NCBI RefSeq assembly: GCF_900187405.1
Contig: NZ_LT896716.1
Span: forward strand, 3,038,753-3,102,752
DNA: 64,000 nt
DNA from: Geobacter sp. DSM 9736
Lineage (GTDB): Bacteria > Desulfobacterota > Desulfuromonadia > Geobacterales > Geobacteraceae
Direction: 5' to 3'
Shown here: positions 1 through 8,488 of the stretch, piece after piece
Position numbering within the stretch: the stretch's first letter is position 1
Layout of the letters: every line of letters starts with the position of its first letter
The notes under the pieces: generated by a model
The model's database searches: none
What the model saw: only the letters and a program-made list of their open reading frames with translations
What the model was told of the DNA's origin: nothing
Translations under genes and position numbers: made by a program

Positions 1-758
1 GGCACCGCGGCCTCAGGGTTGTGCTCGTGCATCGCAACACGCGGGTCCTGTCTCAGATGACCGACGAGGAGGGGGGGCTGTTTGCTACAGCCAGGCTCCG
101 TGAGAAAACAGGGATCGACATCCGGCTGAAAACGATGGTGGAAGGCATCGTCTCCTGCAACGGAGCACTCAAAGCGGTAACCTTATCCACTGGCGAGAGC
201 ATGGAGACCTCTCTCCTGATCCTGGCCATAGGTGTGTCGCCTAACTCGGAGCCGTTGAGCGGCAACGACAAGGGAATTGCAGGCAACGCTCAAATGATGG
301 CTGACCCGTCCATATATGCCGCCGGTGATGTAGCGGTCACTACCCATGCCGTCAGCGGTGCCACCGGAATCTACGCCACCTACCCGAACGCCATGCTCCA
401 GGCGCGTACCGCCGCCCGGCACCTGGTCCACGGCGAAGGCTGTTACCTCGGTTCCATCAACACTAATATATTGAGGAAGCATATCGAGTTTCCCATCGTT
501 TCGGCCGGGAGCTTCAATGGAGAAGCGGTCACATGGACGAGGGGGGACATCTGGCGCAGGGTCTACCTGACAGACGGGATGATCAACGGCTATCTCGTCA
601 TCGGCGATATGCGTATGTCCGGATACCTTTATCAGCTCTATGTAGCGCGCAAACGTGTCGACCGCACGATACGACAGGTGCTTTTCAGTCCGACCCACGA
701 CGGCTATTACCGGGAGATGCTCGGAATCGAACCATTAAGCCGACATGATCAGGCCTGA
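1..758 (+). CDS. FAD/NAD(P)-dependent oxidoreductase, 3' part
   Basis: This is the C-terminal part of a pyridine nucleotide-disulphide oxidoreductase family protein. The frame is open to the first base of the window, so the start lies upstream; a GTG at 21 is only an internal codon. The first residues (GLRVVLVHR) look like the beta-strand of the NAD(P)H-binding fold. The motif AIGVSPNSE and then YAAGDVA form the typical second FAD contact, where Asp binds the ribityl chain. A C-terminal domain of about 130 residues follows. Family members reduce NADH-linked acceptors such as nitrite-reductase partners, rubredoxin or oxygen; the acceptor cannot be told from this fragment. I am sure of the fold and unsure of the substrate. 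Confidence 0.8.
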   Translation, partial: HRGLRVVLVHRNTRVLSQMTDEEGGLFATARLREKTGIDIRLKTMVEGIVSCNGALKAVTLSTGESMETSLLILAIGVSPNSEPLSGNDKGIAGNAQMMADPSIYAAGDVAVTTHAVSGATGIYATYPNAMLQARTAARHLVHGEGCYLGSINTNILRKHIEFPIVSAGSFNGEAVTWTRGDIWRRVYLTDGMINGYLVIGDMRMSGYLYQLYVARKRVDRTIRQVLFSPTHDGYYREMLGIEPLSRHDQA

Positions 759-837
759 AACCTTTCCATTTTCCTCCGGCTGTGATACTAAGTGTTCATG
801 AAATAATGCTACTATTCAGAGTCGGTTCTCTCTGCCC

Positions 838-2037
838 ATGAACGTGCTTATCCTTAATTGCTGGACCTCTTCCATTGCGTTCCACCTCCTCGATGGAAAG
901 AAAAAAATCCGACTCGCAGACGGCACAGTCGAGCGGGTGACACTTGACGGAGGTTCCATCTCTCTGCGTCGCCCGGGGAGGGAAGTGCATGAAAGGAAGC
1001 TGGAATGCCCGACCCACGCCTCCGCGGTCGAAGCGGTCCTTGCTCTCCTTGCCGATCCGGACGCCAAACTACTGCAGAATCCACACGAAATCAGCGTCGT
1101 TGCCCACCGGGTGGTCCACGGTGGGGAAAAATTTCACTTCGGCTGCGTAATAGATCAGGAGGTCCTGGGCTCGCTGCGGAAGCTGCGGGCGCTGGCTCCC
1201 CTTCACGCCCCCTCCAACATCGCGGGGATAGAGGCCGCGATGAAACTGCTGCCGGGGGTTCCTCATCTGGCATTATTCGATACTGCTTTTCACCATACGA
1301 TGCCTCCCGAGGCATACCTCTACCCGCTTCCTTATGACTGGTACGAACAAAGGGGCATACGCCGGTACGGCTTCCACGGGCATGCTCACCAGCATGCCAC
1401 TATGCGGGCTGCTTCCATTCTCGGAAAGCCGCTGGACTACTGCAACCTCATAACCATTGCCATAGGCCGTGGAATTTCCGTCTGCGCCGTCAGGAATGGA
1501 AGGTCCATCGACACCAGCATGGGGCTCACTCCCCTCGAAGGTGTGGTGATGGATACCCGCTGCGGTGACCTCGACCCCGGGCTCACGACATTCATGATGG
1601 ATCGCCTGAACTTGTCGCCTCCCGAGATCCACCGTGTTCTCAACGAGAAAAGCGGCCTCTATGGAATAGCCGGGAGTGGCAGCAGGATCGAGCTGATTGA
1701 GAGGGCCGGGCAGGGTGAGTACCGTGCGCAGTTGGCACTCGATATCCAGTGTTATCGCTTGAAGAAACAGATCGGCGCCTATATCGCGGCAATCGGCAAA
1801 ACCGATGCGGTTGTATTTACCGCCGAAGAGGAGCTGACCGACTGGCGGCTGCGTGAGCAGGTCCTGAACGGGCTTGAGCTGATGGGCATAATAATCGACT
1901 CTGAAAAAGCTCGCCTTGCGCTTCCGCGAAAGGAGGAGGTGATTTCCGCCTCCGGGTCGCCTGTTACAGTGATCAACGTTCCGACACACCTGGAGACGGT
2001 GATGTGCGAGGAAGTTATGCAGATTCTTTCAGCATGA
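838..2037 (+). CDS. Acetate kinase-like protein with altered nucleotide-binding loops
   Basis: A 399-aa protein, full length for acetate kinase (ASKHA fold; acetate + ATP to acetyl phosphate). Residues known to be essential in AckA line up at nearly the same numbers: Asn7, Arg91 (HRVVHGG), Asp148 (FDTAFH), His180 (RRYGFHG), Arg241 (DTRCGD) and Glu386. The ATP-phosphate loop that normally reads HLGNG is AIGRG (208-212). The adenosine loop GIGEN is replaced by AEEEL (329-333), and the N-terminal NAGSSS is NCWTSS. It may therefore bind the acyl phosphate but use nucleotide differently, or have lost kinase activity. It sits just before the trehalose/glucan genes with a 213-bp gap, so co-function is only suggested. 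No clear ribosome binding site is seen before the ATG. Confidence 0.8.
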   Translation: MNVLILNCWTSSIAFHLLDGKKKIRLADGTVERVTLDGGSISLRRPGREVHERKLECPTHASAVEAVLALLADPDAKLLQNPHEISVVAHRVVHGGEKFHFGCVIDQEVLGSLRKLRALAPLHAPSNIAGIEAAMKLLPGVPHLALFDTAFHHTMPPEAYLYPLPYDWYEQRGIRRYGFHGHAHQHATMRAASILGKPLDYCNLITIAIGRGISVCAVRNGRSIDTSMGLTPLEGVVMDTRCGDLDPGLTTFMMDRLNLSPPEIHRVLNEKSGLYGIAGSGSRIELIERAGQGEYRAQLALDIQCYRLKKQIGAYIAAIGKTDAVVFTAEEELTDWRLREQVLNGLELMGIIIDSEKARLALPRKEEVISASGSPVTVINVPTHLETVMCEEVMQILSA

Positions 2038-2142
2038 AGCTGAGTCCTCTTCAGCGATTCCTCCGCCCGGTATACTTGGCACCCATGTAGCCGCAGTTCC
2101 ATCCGAAGTTCCTTCCATCCCCCTTCTCAACCCTGCCTCACA

Positions 2143-2170
2143 TTGCTCAACCATTCACATGTGTTAGAAT
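2143..2170 (+). promoter_or_regulatory. Candidate sigma70 promoter before treZ
   Basis: TTGCTC (2143-2148), a 16-nt spacer and TAGAAT (2165-2170) lie in the 213-bp gap between the acetate-kinase-like gene and treZ. The position suits a promoter for treZ-treY. It rests on consensus similarity only. Confidence 0.35.
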
Positions 2171-2250
2171 GACTTCATGCTGCAGCGCCGCAACCCCGGC
2201 TTTCCCATGCCACTGAGGCATTCCGTTCAATACTTTTTCCGGGATTTCAA

Positions 2251-4140
2251 ATGACTCCATCTACTGATGAAACATGTGTGGCAGAGGGTCCTGTCAGTCC
2301 CGGCTGGAGACTCAATATCGGAGGCATGGTGCTTCCGTGTGGAGCCGAGTTCCGTGTATGGGCTCCGAAAGCGAAGAAGCTGGAAGTCGTCCTCAAGGCG
2401 GAATGGGGGGAAAGGCTGTTTCCGCTGCGGGAGGGAGAGAAAGGCTACTTTACCGGCATCATCCCTGAAGCGGTGAGCGGGAACCGGTATATGTACCGTA
2501 TCGATGGAGCCCTGGACCGTCCGGACCCCGCCTCCATGTTTCAACCTGAAGGCGTCCATGGCCCTTCACAGCTGGTGGACCCACGCGGGTACGAATGGCG
2601 GAATCCTGTCTGGCACGCTCCCGCACTCTCAGACTACATAATTTACGAGCTGCATGTAGGTACCTTTACACCGGAAGGCACGTTCGAGGCAGTGATAGGG
2701 AAGATCCCCTATCTTCTTGAGCTCGGGGTGACGGCAGTCGAGCTCATGCCGGTGGTCCAGTTTCCGGGGGACCGTAACTGGGGGTATGACGGTGTTTTTC
2801 CATATGCACCCCACAACGGCTACGGGGGTCCCGAAGGGCTGAAGCGCCTCGTCGATGCCTGCCACGGAGCAGGTCTGGCAGTTATCATCGATGTGGTTTA
2901 CAACCACCTGGGCCCCGAAGGAAACTATCTCCGCGATTTCGGTTTCTATTTCACAGATCATTACCGCACTCCGTGGGGGGATGCCATTAACTTCGACGGT
3001 CCATGGAGCGATGAGGTCCGTGCCTATTTCATCGACAACGCCCTCTACTGGATCACCGAATTCAGGGCCGATGCCCTGCGGCTCGACGCCGTCCACGGCA
3101 TCTATGATTTCGGGGCCCGACATTTTCTCCGGGAGTTGGCCCGAGCGGTCCGCAAAGAAGGGGAGTCTTCCGGGCGGAGGGCATACCTGATAGCGGAGAG
3201 CGACCTTAACGATGTCCGCCTCATCACGGAGCCGCAACGAGGAGGATACGGTCTGGATGCACAATGGCTGGACGACTACCATCATGCCGTCCACTCCATC
3301 CTCACCGGAGAACGGGACGGGTACTACCAGGACTACGGAGTAGAGAAGCAGCTGGTGGCTGCGCTGCAGGAAAACTACATCTATTCAGGTCAATATTCGA
3401 TGGCACGAAAAAGGAGACACGGGAACAGTGCCGCCGAAAGCCCGTCGAAGAGCTTCGTTGTATTTTCCCAGAATCACGACCAGGTGGGAAACCGGATGCT
3501 GGGTGAGCGGCTTTCGAGTCTCATTTCGTTCGAATCGCTTAAACTGACTGCGGGCCTCATAATCCTCTCCCCGTTCATTCCGCTCCTCTTCATGGGAGAG
3601 GAATATGGTGAAAATAACCCCTTCCTTTACTTCGTGAACCACACGGATCAGGAGCTTGTGGCAGCAGTGCGGGCGGGAAGGCGGGAGGAGTTCAACGACT
3701 TCGCCTACAGGGGTGAGCCTCCCGATCCTGAGGACATGGCGACATTCGAGGCGTCCAAGCTCGACTGGCGCAGACGGACAGGGGGAAGCAACCTGACCCT
3801 GTACCGGTTCTATCAGCGTCTCATAGGGTTGCGGAAAAGCGTGCTGCCGCTGCGCCCGGAATCCGGGAGGGAGGCCGAGCTGGTGGGGGATGGACTTGTT
3901 CTTCTCAAGCGTAGATCGGGGAGGGAGGAAGCGATCTGCCTCTTCAACCTCGCAGAGCAGGACCGGGAAGCGGAATGGAGATTGCCGGGGGGGTGGGTGA
4001 AGCTGCTCGACTCGTCGGGAGAGGAATGGGGAGGGACAGGAAAGGTGCTGCCGGATCAGCTTGGCCCTGGAAGGTTCGTCATGAGGGGGCGCAGTTGCGG
4101 TGTGTTCCAGAGTCATGACAGGCCAATTTCCGGAATGTAA
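2251..4140 (+). CDS. treZ: Malto-oligosyltrehalose trehalohydrolase
   Basis: A 629-aa GH13 enzyme that releases trehalose from the maltooligosyl-trehalose made by TreY. An N-terminal E-set/CBM48-like domain (about 20-110, with FRVWAPKAKK) precedes the (beta/alpha)8 barrel. The four GH13 regions are visible: DVVYNHLG (about 214), the nucleophile in ALRLDAVHG (about 276), the acid/base Glu in LIAESDLND (about 315) and FSQNHDQVGNR (about 405). The EYGENNPF segment is typical of TreZ. Only 14 bp separate it from treY, the usual partner, so the two are almost surely co-transcribed and act in the cytoplasm on glycogen or malto-oligosaccharides. The length is a little above the common 580-600 aa. 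The ribosome binding site is weak. Confidence 0.95.
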   Translation: MTPSTDETCVAEGPVSPGWRLNIGGMVLPCGAEFRVWAPKAKKLEVVLKAEWGERLFPLREGEKGYFTGIIPEAVSGNRYMYRIDGALDRPDPASMFQPEGVHGPSQLVDPRGYEWRNPVWHAPALSDYIIYELHVGTFTPEGTFEAVIGKIPYLLELGVTAVELMPVVQFPGDRNWGYDGVFPYAPHNGYGGPEGLKRLVDACHGAGLAVIIDVVYNHLGPEGNYLRDFGFYFTDHYRTPWGDAINFDGPWSDEVRAYFIDNALYWITEFRADALRLDAVHGIYDFGARHFLRELARAVRKEGESSGRRAYLIAESDLNDVRLITEPQRGGYGLDAQWLDDYHHAVHSILTGERDGYYQDYGVEKQLVAALQENYIYSGQYSMARKRRHGNSAAESPSKSFVVFSQNHDQVGNRMLGERLSSLISFESLKLTAGLIILSPFIPLLFMGEEYGENNPFLYFVNHTDQELVAAVRAGRREEFNDFAYRGEPPDPEDMATFEASKLDWRRRTGGSNLTLYRFYQRLIGLRKSVLPLRPESGREAELVGDGLVLLKRRSGREEAICLFNLAEQDREAEWRLPGGWVKLLDSSGEEWGGTGKVLPDQLGPGRFVMRGRSCGVFQSHDRPISGM

Positions 4141-4154
4141 TTCATGGGAGGAGC

Positions 4155-7151
4155 ATGGAAAGGAATCACTTCACCGGACTGCGGATTCCGTCTGCTACCT
4201 ATCGCCTTCAGTTCAACGGGGGATTCGGCTTCAGTGCTGCGGCAGATACGCTGCCGTACCTGCAGGAGCTGGGAATAACCGATGTGTACGCAGCCCCCTT
4301 CTTCAAGGCTAAGGCAGGCAGCACCCACGGCTACGACATTGTTGATCATAACGTCATTAATCCGGAAGTTGGGTTTGAGGAAGATTTCGACCTTTATATC
4401 CGCCGGATCTCGGAGCTGGGGATGGGGCAGATCCTCGACATCGTGCCGAACCACATGTGTCTCGAAAGCCGCGACAACAGATGGTGGATGGACGTGCTCG
4501 AAAACGGCCCGGGGTCCATCTACAACAATTTCTTCGATATCGAATGGTACCCTGTCAAGCATGAGCTGATGAACAAGGTGCTCCTCCCGATCCTCGGCGA
4601 CCAGTACGGAGCAATACTGGAGAACCAGGAACTGCAGCTTGGCTTCGAGCAGGGCTCTTTCCATCTCCACTACTGGGAGCACCGTTTTCCCCTGGTGCCC
4701 CAAACATATAGCTCTATCCTCTCCCATCGCCTGGAAATTCTGGCCGGGATACTCTCTTCGGAGCATCCGGACTACGAGGAACTGCTCAGCATACTTACCG
4801 CTCTGGAGCATCTTCCGTCATATACGGAGCGGGACCGGCACAAGGTGGCCGAGCGCTGCAGGGAGAAGGAGATCATCAAGCGCCGTCTCGACAGGCTCTA
4901 CCGTGAGAGCCCCCGGGTCAGAGAACATATCGACGGCAACGTGACCATATTCAACGGCGAAAAAGCGGTCCCCGGGAGCTTCGACCTGCTGGAAAAGCTC
5001 CTGCGGGATCAGGTGTACCGCATATCCCATTGGCGCGTCGCCACCGAAGAAATCAACTACCGTCGGTTTTTCGATATCAACTCGCTGGGGGCCATCCGGA
5101 TGGAACTCCAGGAGGTTTTCAGCGAGACGCACCGCTTCCTCTTCAGCCTGATCCGGGAGGGGAAGGTTACGGGCCTGCGGGTGGACCATGCCGACGGCCT
5201 CTACAATCCGAGCGAATATTTCCGCAACCTGCAGAGCGGATGTTTTCTCCAGCTTTGCCTGAAGGCGGTGCAGGGAGAAGAGCCCGTTCAGGAAGAACAG
5301 GTTATGCGGGACTACTATAAAGAAGTTCTCGGCATGGATCCGAAGTTCAAGCCTTTCTACATCGTGGGGGAAAAGATACTCACCAAAGGGGAAAAGCTGC
5401 CGGAGGACTGGCCGATCTTCAGCGATACCGGGTATGGTTTTGCCAATCTGGTCAACGCTCTGTTTATAGACAACAGGAACGCCAAGGCCGTCGATGCCAT
5501 ATACAGCCGCTTCACCAAGACCCGCATGAATTTCCAGGATGTAGCATACGAGAAAAAAAAGCTCGTGATGCAATCCTCGATGGCAAGCGAGATCAACACC
5601 CTTGGGCACCACCTCAACACAATTTCCGAGAAAAACCGCCATACCCGTGACTTTACCCTCAACAGCCTCGTCAAGGCCCTGGTAGAGGTCATCGCCTTCT
5701 TTCCCGTCTACCGGACATACATAAACTCGTTCGATGTGGCCGAACGCGACCGTCAGTACATCGAGTACGCAGTATTGAAGGCGAAGCGGAAAAATCCCGC
5801 CACCAACGTATCGATCTTCGAATTCATCCGCGACGTCCTCATGCTGCGTTTTCCGGAGAGTATCGACTCGCACCAGCGGCGCGAGTGGCTCGATTTTACG
5901 ATGCGTTTTCAGCAGCTGACCGGGCCTGTGATGGCCAAGGGTGTGGAGGACACGGCCTTTTACGTCTACAACCGCCTCGTATCGCTCAATGAGGTAGGGG
6001 GAAACCCGGAGCGGTTCGGAATTACCATAGAGGCCTTCCACGGCCAGAACATAGAACGAAGCAAGGCGCGCCCACACAGTATGCTCGCCACTTCCACCCA
6101 CGACACCAAACGGAGCGAGGACGTGAGGGCACGCATCGACGTGCTGTCGGAGATACCCGAGCTTTGGCGGGAGGCGGTGGTGCGCTGGAGCAGGTTCAAC
6201 CGTAAGAGCAAAGTAGTGGTGGAAGGTCAGGCGGCTCCGGACCGGAATGAGGAGTACCTCCTCTACCAGACGCTGCTGGGAGCGTGGCCTCTCGACCCCG
6301 AAAAGGACCCGGGGTTGGAGTCGTTCAGGCTGCGCATCCGGACGTATATGCTTAAGGCGCTGCGGGAGGCGAAGGTGAATACGAGCTGGATCAGCCCGAA
6401 CGTACTCTACGAGGATGCGGTGCTGCTCTTCGTGGATACCATACTTACCGAACGTGCCGGGAACCAGTTCATGGGTGACTTCGGCAGATTCCAGCAGCTC
6501 TCTTCGCTGTGCGGCATGTACAACTCCCTCTCCATGACACTTCTAAAAATCACCTCACCCGGTGTCCCGGATTTCTATCAGGGGACGGAAATATGGGACC
6601 TGAGTCTCGTGGACCCGGACAACCGGGGACAGGTTGACTATGCACGTCGGAAGACGATGCTGGCCGAGATTAAAAAACAGGAAGTTCGTCGAGGGCAGCT
6701 GGCACTAGTAGGGGACCTGCTGGAGCGGTGGAGGGAGGGGGGAATCAAGCTCTATCTCCTCTACAAGGCCCTCAACTTCAGGCGAAGCAGTCGGGAGCTG
6801 TTCAGGGGGGGGAAGTACCTGTCGATCGAGGTGAAGGGGTCACGGCATGAGAATCTCTGCGCATTCGAGCGCTGTGCCGGAGAGGAGACAGTTGTGGTAC
6901 TTGCTCCCCGTTTCTTCGTCGGACTGACTGATGGAGGAAGGCGGCCCCCCCTGGGTTCGGAGACGTGGGGAGATACTTCATTGGTGCTTCCGTTCGACGT
7001 GCCGGGAAGCATCTACCGGAATGTCTTTACCGGCCAGGAGCATGTAGTGAGGGAAGGCGAGGGTAAGCCTGTATTGCCGGTGGGAGAGGTCCTGTCCGCT
7101 TTCCCGGTAGCACTCCTCGCGCGCTCGGGGAGCGGTCGGCAGGATTGCTGA
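4155..7151 (+). CDS. treY: Malto-oligosyltrehalose synthase
   Basis: A 998-aa GH13 enzyme that isomerises the reducing-end alpha-1,4 bond of maltodextrins to the alpha,alpha-1,1 bond of trehalose. The N-terminus (IPSATYRLQFNGGFGF) is the family signature. Catalytic regions include DIVPNHM (about 95), GLRVDHADGLYNP (about 340), YIVGEKIL (about 400) and TSTHDTKRSED (about 645). A good ribosome binding site (GGGAGGAGC) sits directly before the ATG. The length is at the upper end for TreY (usually 700-950) because of insertions in the middle section. The stop codon faces the stop of the minus-strand glycosidase gene with a single base between them. Confidence 0.95.
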   Translation: MERNHFTGLRIPSATYRLQFNGGFGFSAAADTLPYLQELGITDVYAAPFFKAKAGSTHGYDIVDHNVINPEVGFEEDFDLYIRRISELGMGQILDIVPNHMCLESRDNRWWMDVLENGPGSIYNNFFDIEWYPVKHELMNKVLLPILGDQYGAILENQELQLGFEQGSFHLHYWEHRFPLVPQTYSSILSHRLEILAGILSSEHPDYEELLSILTALEHLPSYTERDRHKVAERCREKEIIKRRLDRLYRESPRVREHIDGNVTIFNGEKAVPGSFDLLEKLLRDQVYRISHWRVATEEINYRRFFDINSLGAIRMELQEVFSETHRFLFSLIREGKVTGLRVDHADGLYNPSEYFRNLQSGCFLQLCLKAVQGEEPVQEEQVMRDYYKEVLGMDPKFKPFYIVGEKILTKGEKLPEDWPIFSDTGYGFANLVNALFIDNRNAKAVDAIYSRFTKTRMNFQDVAYEKKKLVMQSSMASEINTLGHHLNTISEKNRHTRDFTLNSLVKALVEVIAFFPVYRTYINSFDVAERDRQYIEYAVLKAKRKNPATNVSIFEFIRDVLMLRFPESIDSHQRREWLDFTMRFQQLTGPVMAKGVEDTAFYVYNRLVSLNEVGGNPERFGITIEAFHGQNIERSKARPHSMLATSTHDTKRSEDVRARIDVLSEIPELWREAVVRWSRFNRKSKVVVEGQAAPDRNEEYLLYQTLLGAWPLDPEKDPGLESFRLRIRTYMLKALREAKVNTSWISPNVLYEDAVLLFVDTILTERAGNQFMGDFGRFQQLSSLCGMYNSLSMTLLKITSPGVPDFYQGTEIWDLSLVDPDNRGQVDYARRKTMLAEIKKQEVRRGQLALVGDLLERWREGGIKLYLLYKALNFRRSSRELFRGGKYLSIEVKGSRHENLCAFERCAGEETVVVLAPRFFVGLTDGGRRPPLGSETWGDTSLVLPFDVPGSIYRNVFTGQEHVVREGEGKPVLPVGEVLSAFPVALLARSGSGRQDC

Positions 7152-7152
7152 G

Positions 7153-8346
7153 CTACGGGAGAAAACGCCGGCTGTTACAGAGAGCCTGGTAGGCAAGTAT
7201 GTAAAGAGCGGCATTCCACGACTGTCCCGGCATGCCTAGTGCCTCCCCGGTTCGCCCGTGAAGCCACTCGTTGAACTCCCAGCCGTTGAGGCTGCTTGCC
7301 CGGGCGAGCCCTTCGAGGCAGTGCCACGCGGCGCGTGACATGCCCAGTCTGTCAAGCAGCAGGACGAGAAACCCTCCTGCGAAGGGCCAGATGCCGCCAT
7401 TGTGGTAGTTCCAGGGGAGATTCTGCCGGTGACGCTGCATGTAAGTGCGCCAGAGCGGGTGGCCGACGGTAAGGGGAGATCCCACCACCCGGACGGGAAA
7501 GGGAGTATCCGCCTGCATGGCAATGATTGAGCGTGCGATGGCGGCGGCGCGTGACGTGTCCGCAAGCCCGGTGAGTCCCGCAAGGATGTTCCCGAGGATA
7601 TCCTGCTCCGTGCCGCAGACGGAGAGGTTGACGAAGCTTAGGTAGAATGGGGTGGGCCTTCTGTTCCTGCGGGTGTAGTGAACGAGTAGGCGCATCCGGC
7701 GTTCATCGGGCAGGTGCGTTGCGAAGGGATGAAGAAGGTGGTTGGCGGACCGGTGCGTATCGGAGGCGGAGGGATCGTCAACCAGCCGTTTCAGCCATCG
7801 CCAAAGGACGTTGGTGTAAAGGACGAAGCCGGACCGGGGCATGATGTCCGCCCAATCGCTCGCCTCGTTCTGCTGGAGGAGCCGCCATGACTGGTGCTCC
7901 TGGCAGGAAAGCCACTGGATTGCGGCAGCCGCCGGGTTCGCCAGCTCTTCCCTCAAGGGGATGCCGGGGGCGATCCTGTCGCAGACATGAAGAGCGATAA
8001 GCCACCAGATAGTGGCGTCGATACAGCCGGTGTACCAGAAATCCGCTTCGCCATCTTCAGGTCTTACGAACTTGGGGATCTGCCCGTTGGGTGCCTGGTG
8101 ATTGCCGAGAGTCATAAGACCTGCCCGGGCACATTCGATCAGGTCCGGTTCGCCTGAGGCCGCCATGCCGAGCGCACAGATTGCCGCATCCCGGCCGAAG
8201 ATGCACGTATAGTTCCGCCGGTGGGCACGGGATCCCGGCGAGGCCGCGAGAATTCCGGCGGGGGTGCTGTTCATACGCAGCAGCTCTACGGAACGCCGGT
8301 AAGCTTCTTCGATGAGCCTGATATCGGTGGACGCTGGGTTGTTCAT
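7153..8346 (-). CDS. (alpha/alpha)6-barrel glycosidase, amylo-alpha-1,6-glucosidase / GH100-like
   Basis: A 397-aa predicted cytoplasmic glycoside hydrolase. Motifs are RNYTCIFGRDAAI (about 43-55), GNHQAPNGQIPKF (about 87-99), DATIWWLIAL (about 117), NLPWNYHNGGIWPF (about 305) and FNEWLHGRTG (about 357). These resemble the six-hairpin catalytic domains of glycogen-debranching enzymes and neutral invertases, with Asp in GRDAA and Glu in EFNEWLHG as likely acid residues. It is shorter than two-domain debranching enzymes and lacks an N-terminal domain. Its place between treY and glgE argues for a role in trimming alpha-glucan branches or a related sugar, but the substrate is not proven. It is transcribed against the treZY and glgE-treS genes. 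Confidence 0.75.
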   Translation of the reverse strand: MNNPASTDIRLIEEAYRRSVELLRMNSTPAGILAASPGSRAHRRNYTCIFGRDAAICALGMAASGEPDLIECARAGLMTLGNHQAPNGQIPKFVRPEDGEADFWYTGCIDATIWWLIALHVCDRIAPGIPLREELANPAAAAIQWLSCQEHQSWRLLQQNEASDWADIMPRSGFVLYTNVLWRWLKRLVDDPSASDTHRSANHLLHPFATHLPDERRMRLLVHYTRRNRRPTPFYLSFVNLSVCGTEQDILGNILAGLTGLADTSRAAAIARSIIAMQADTPFPVRVVGSPLTVGHPLWRTYMQRHRQNLPWNYHNGGIWPFAGGFLVLLLDRLGMSRAAWHCLEGLARASSLNGWEFNEWLHGRTGEALGMPGQSWNAALYILAYQALCNSRRFLP

Positions 8347-8488
8347 AGGGAGCTATAATAAATAAAATGAAGAGTAGCTACAGGATCATACATCGTGGGT
8401 GGGGCGATCGCAAGTGACCTCGGTCACAGATCGAGGAAGAGCAGGTCCTGAGGAGGCCTCGGGACGAACCCGAACAGAGGAGAGTTCG

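Noticed and set aside
4818-6101. Minus-strand open frame of 427 codons inside treY
   Set aside because: It lies opposite a well-supported enzyme gene, shows no motif, and is explained by the high GC content.
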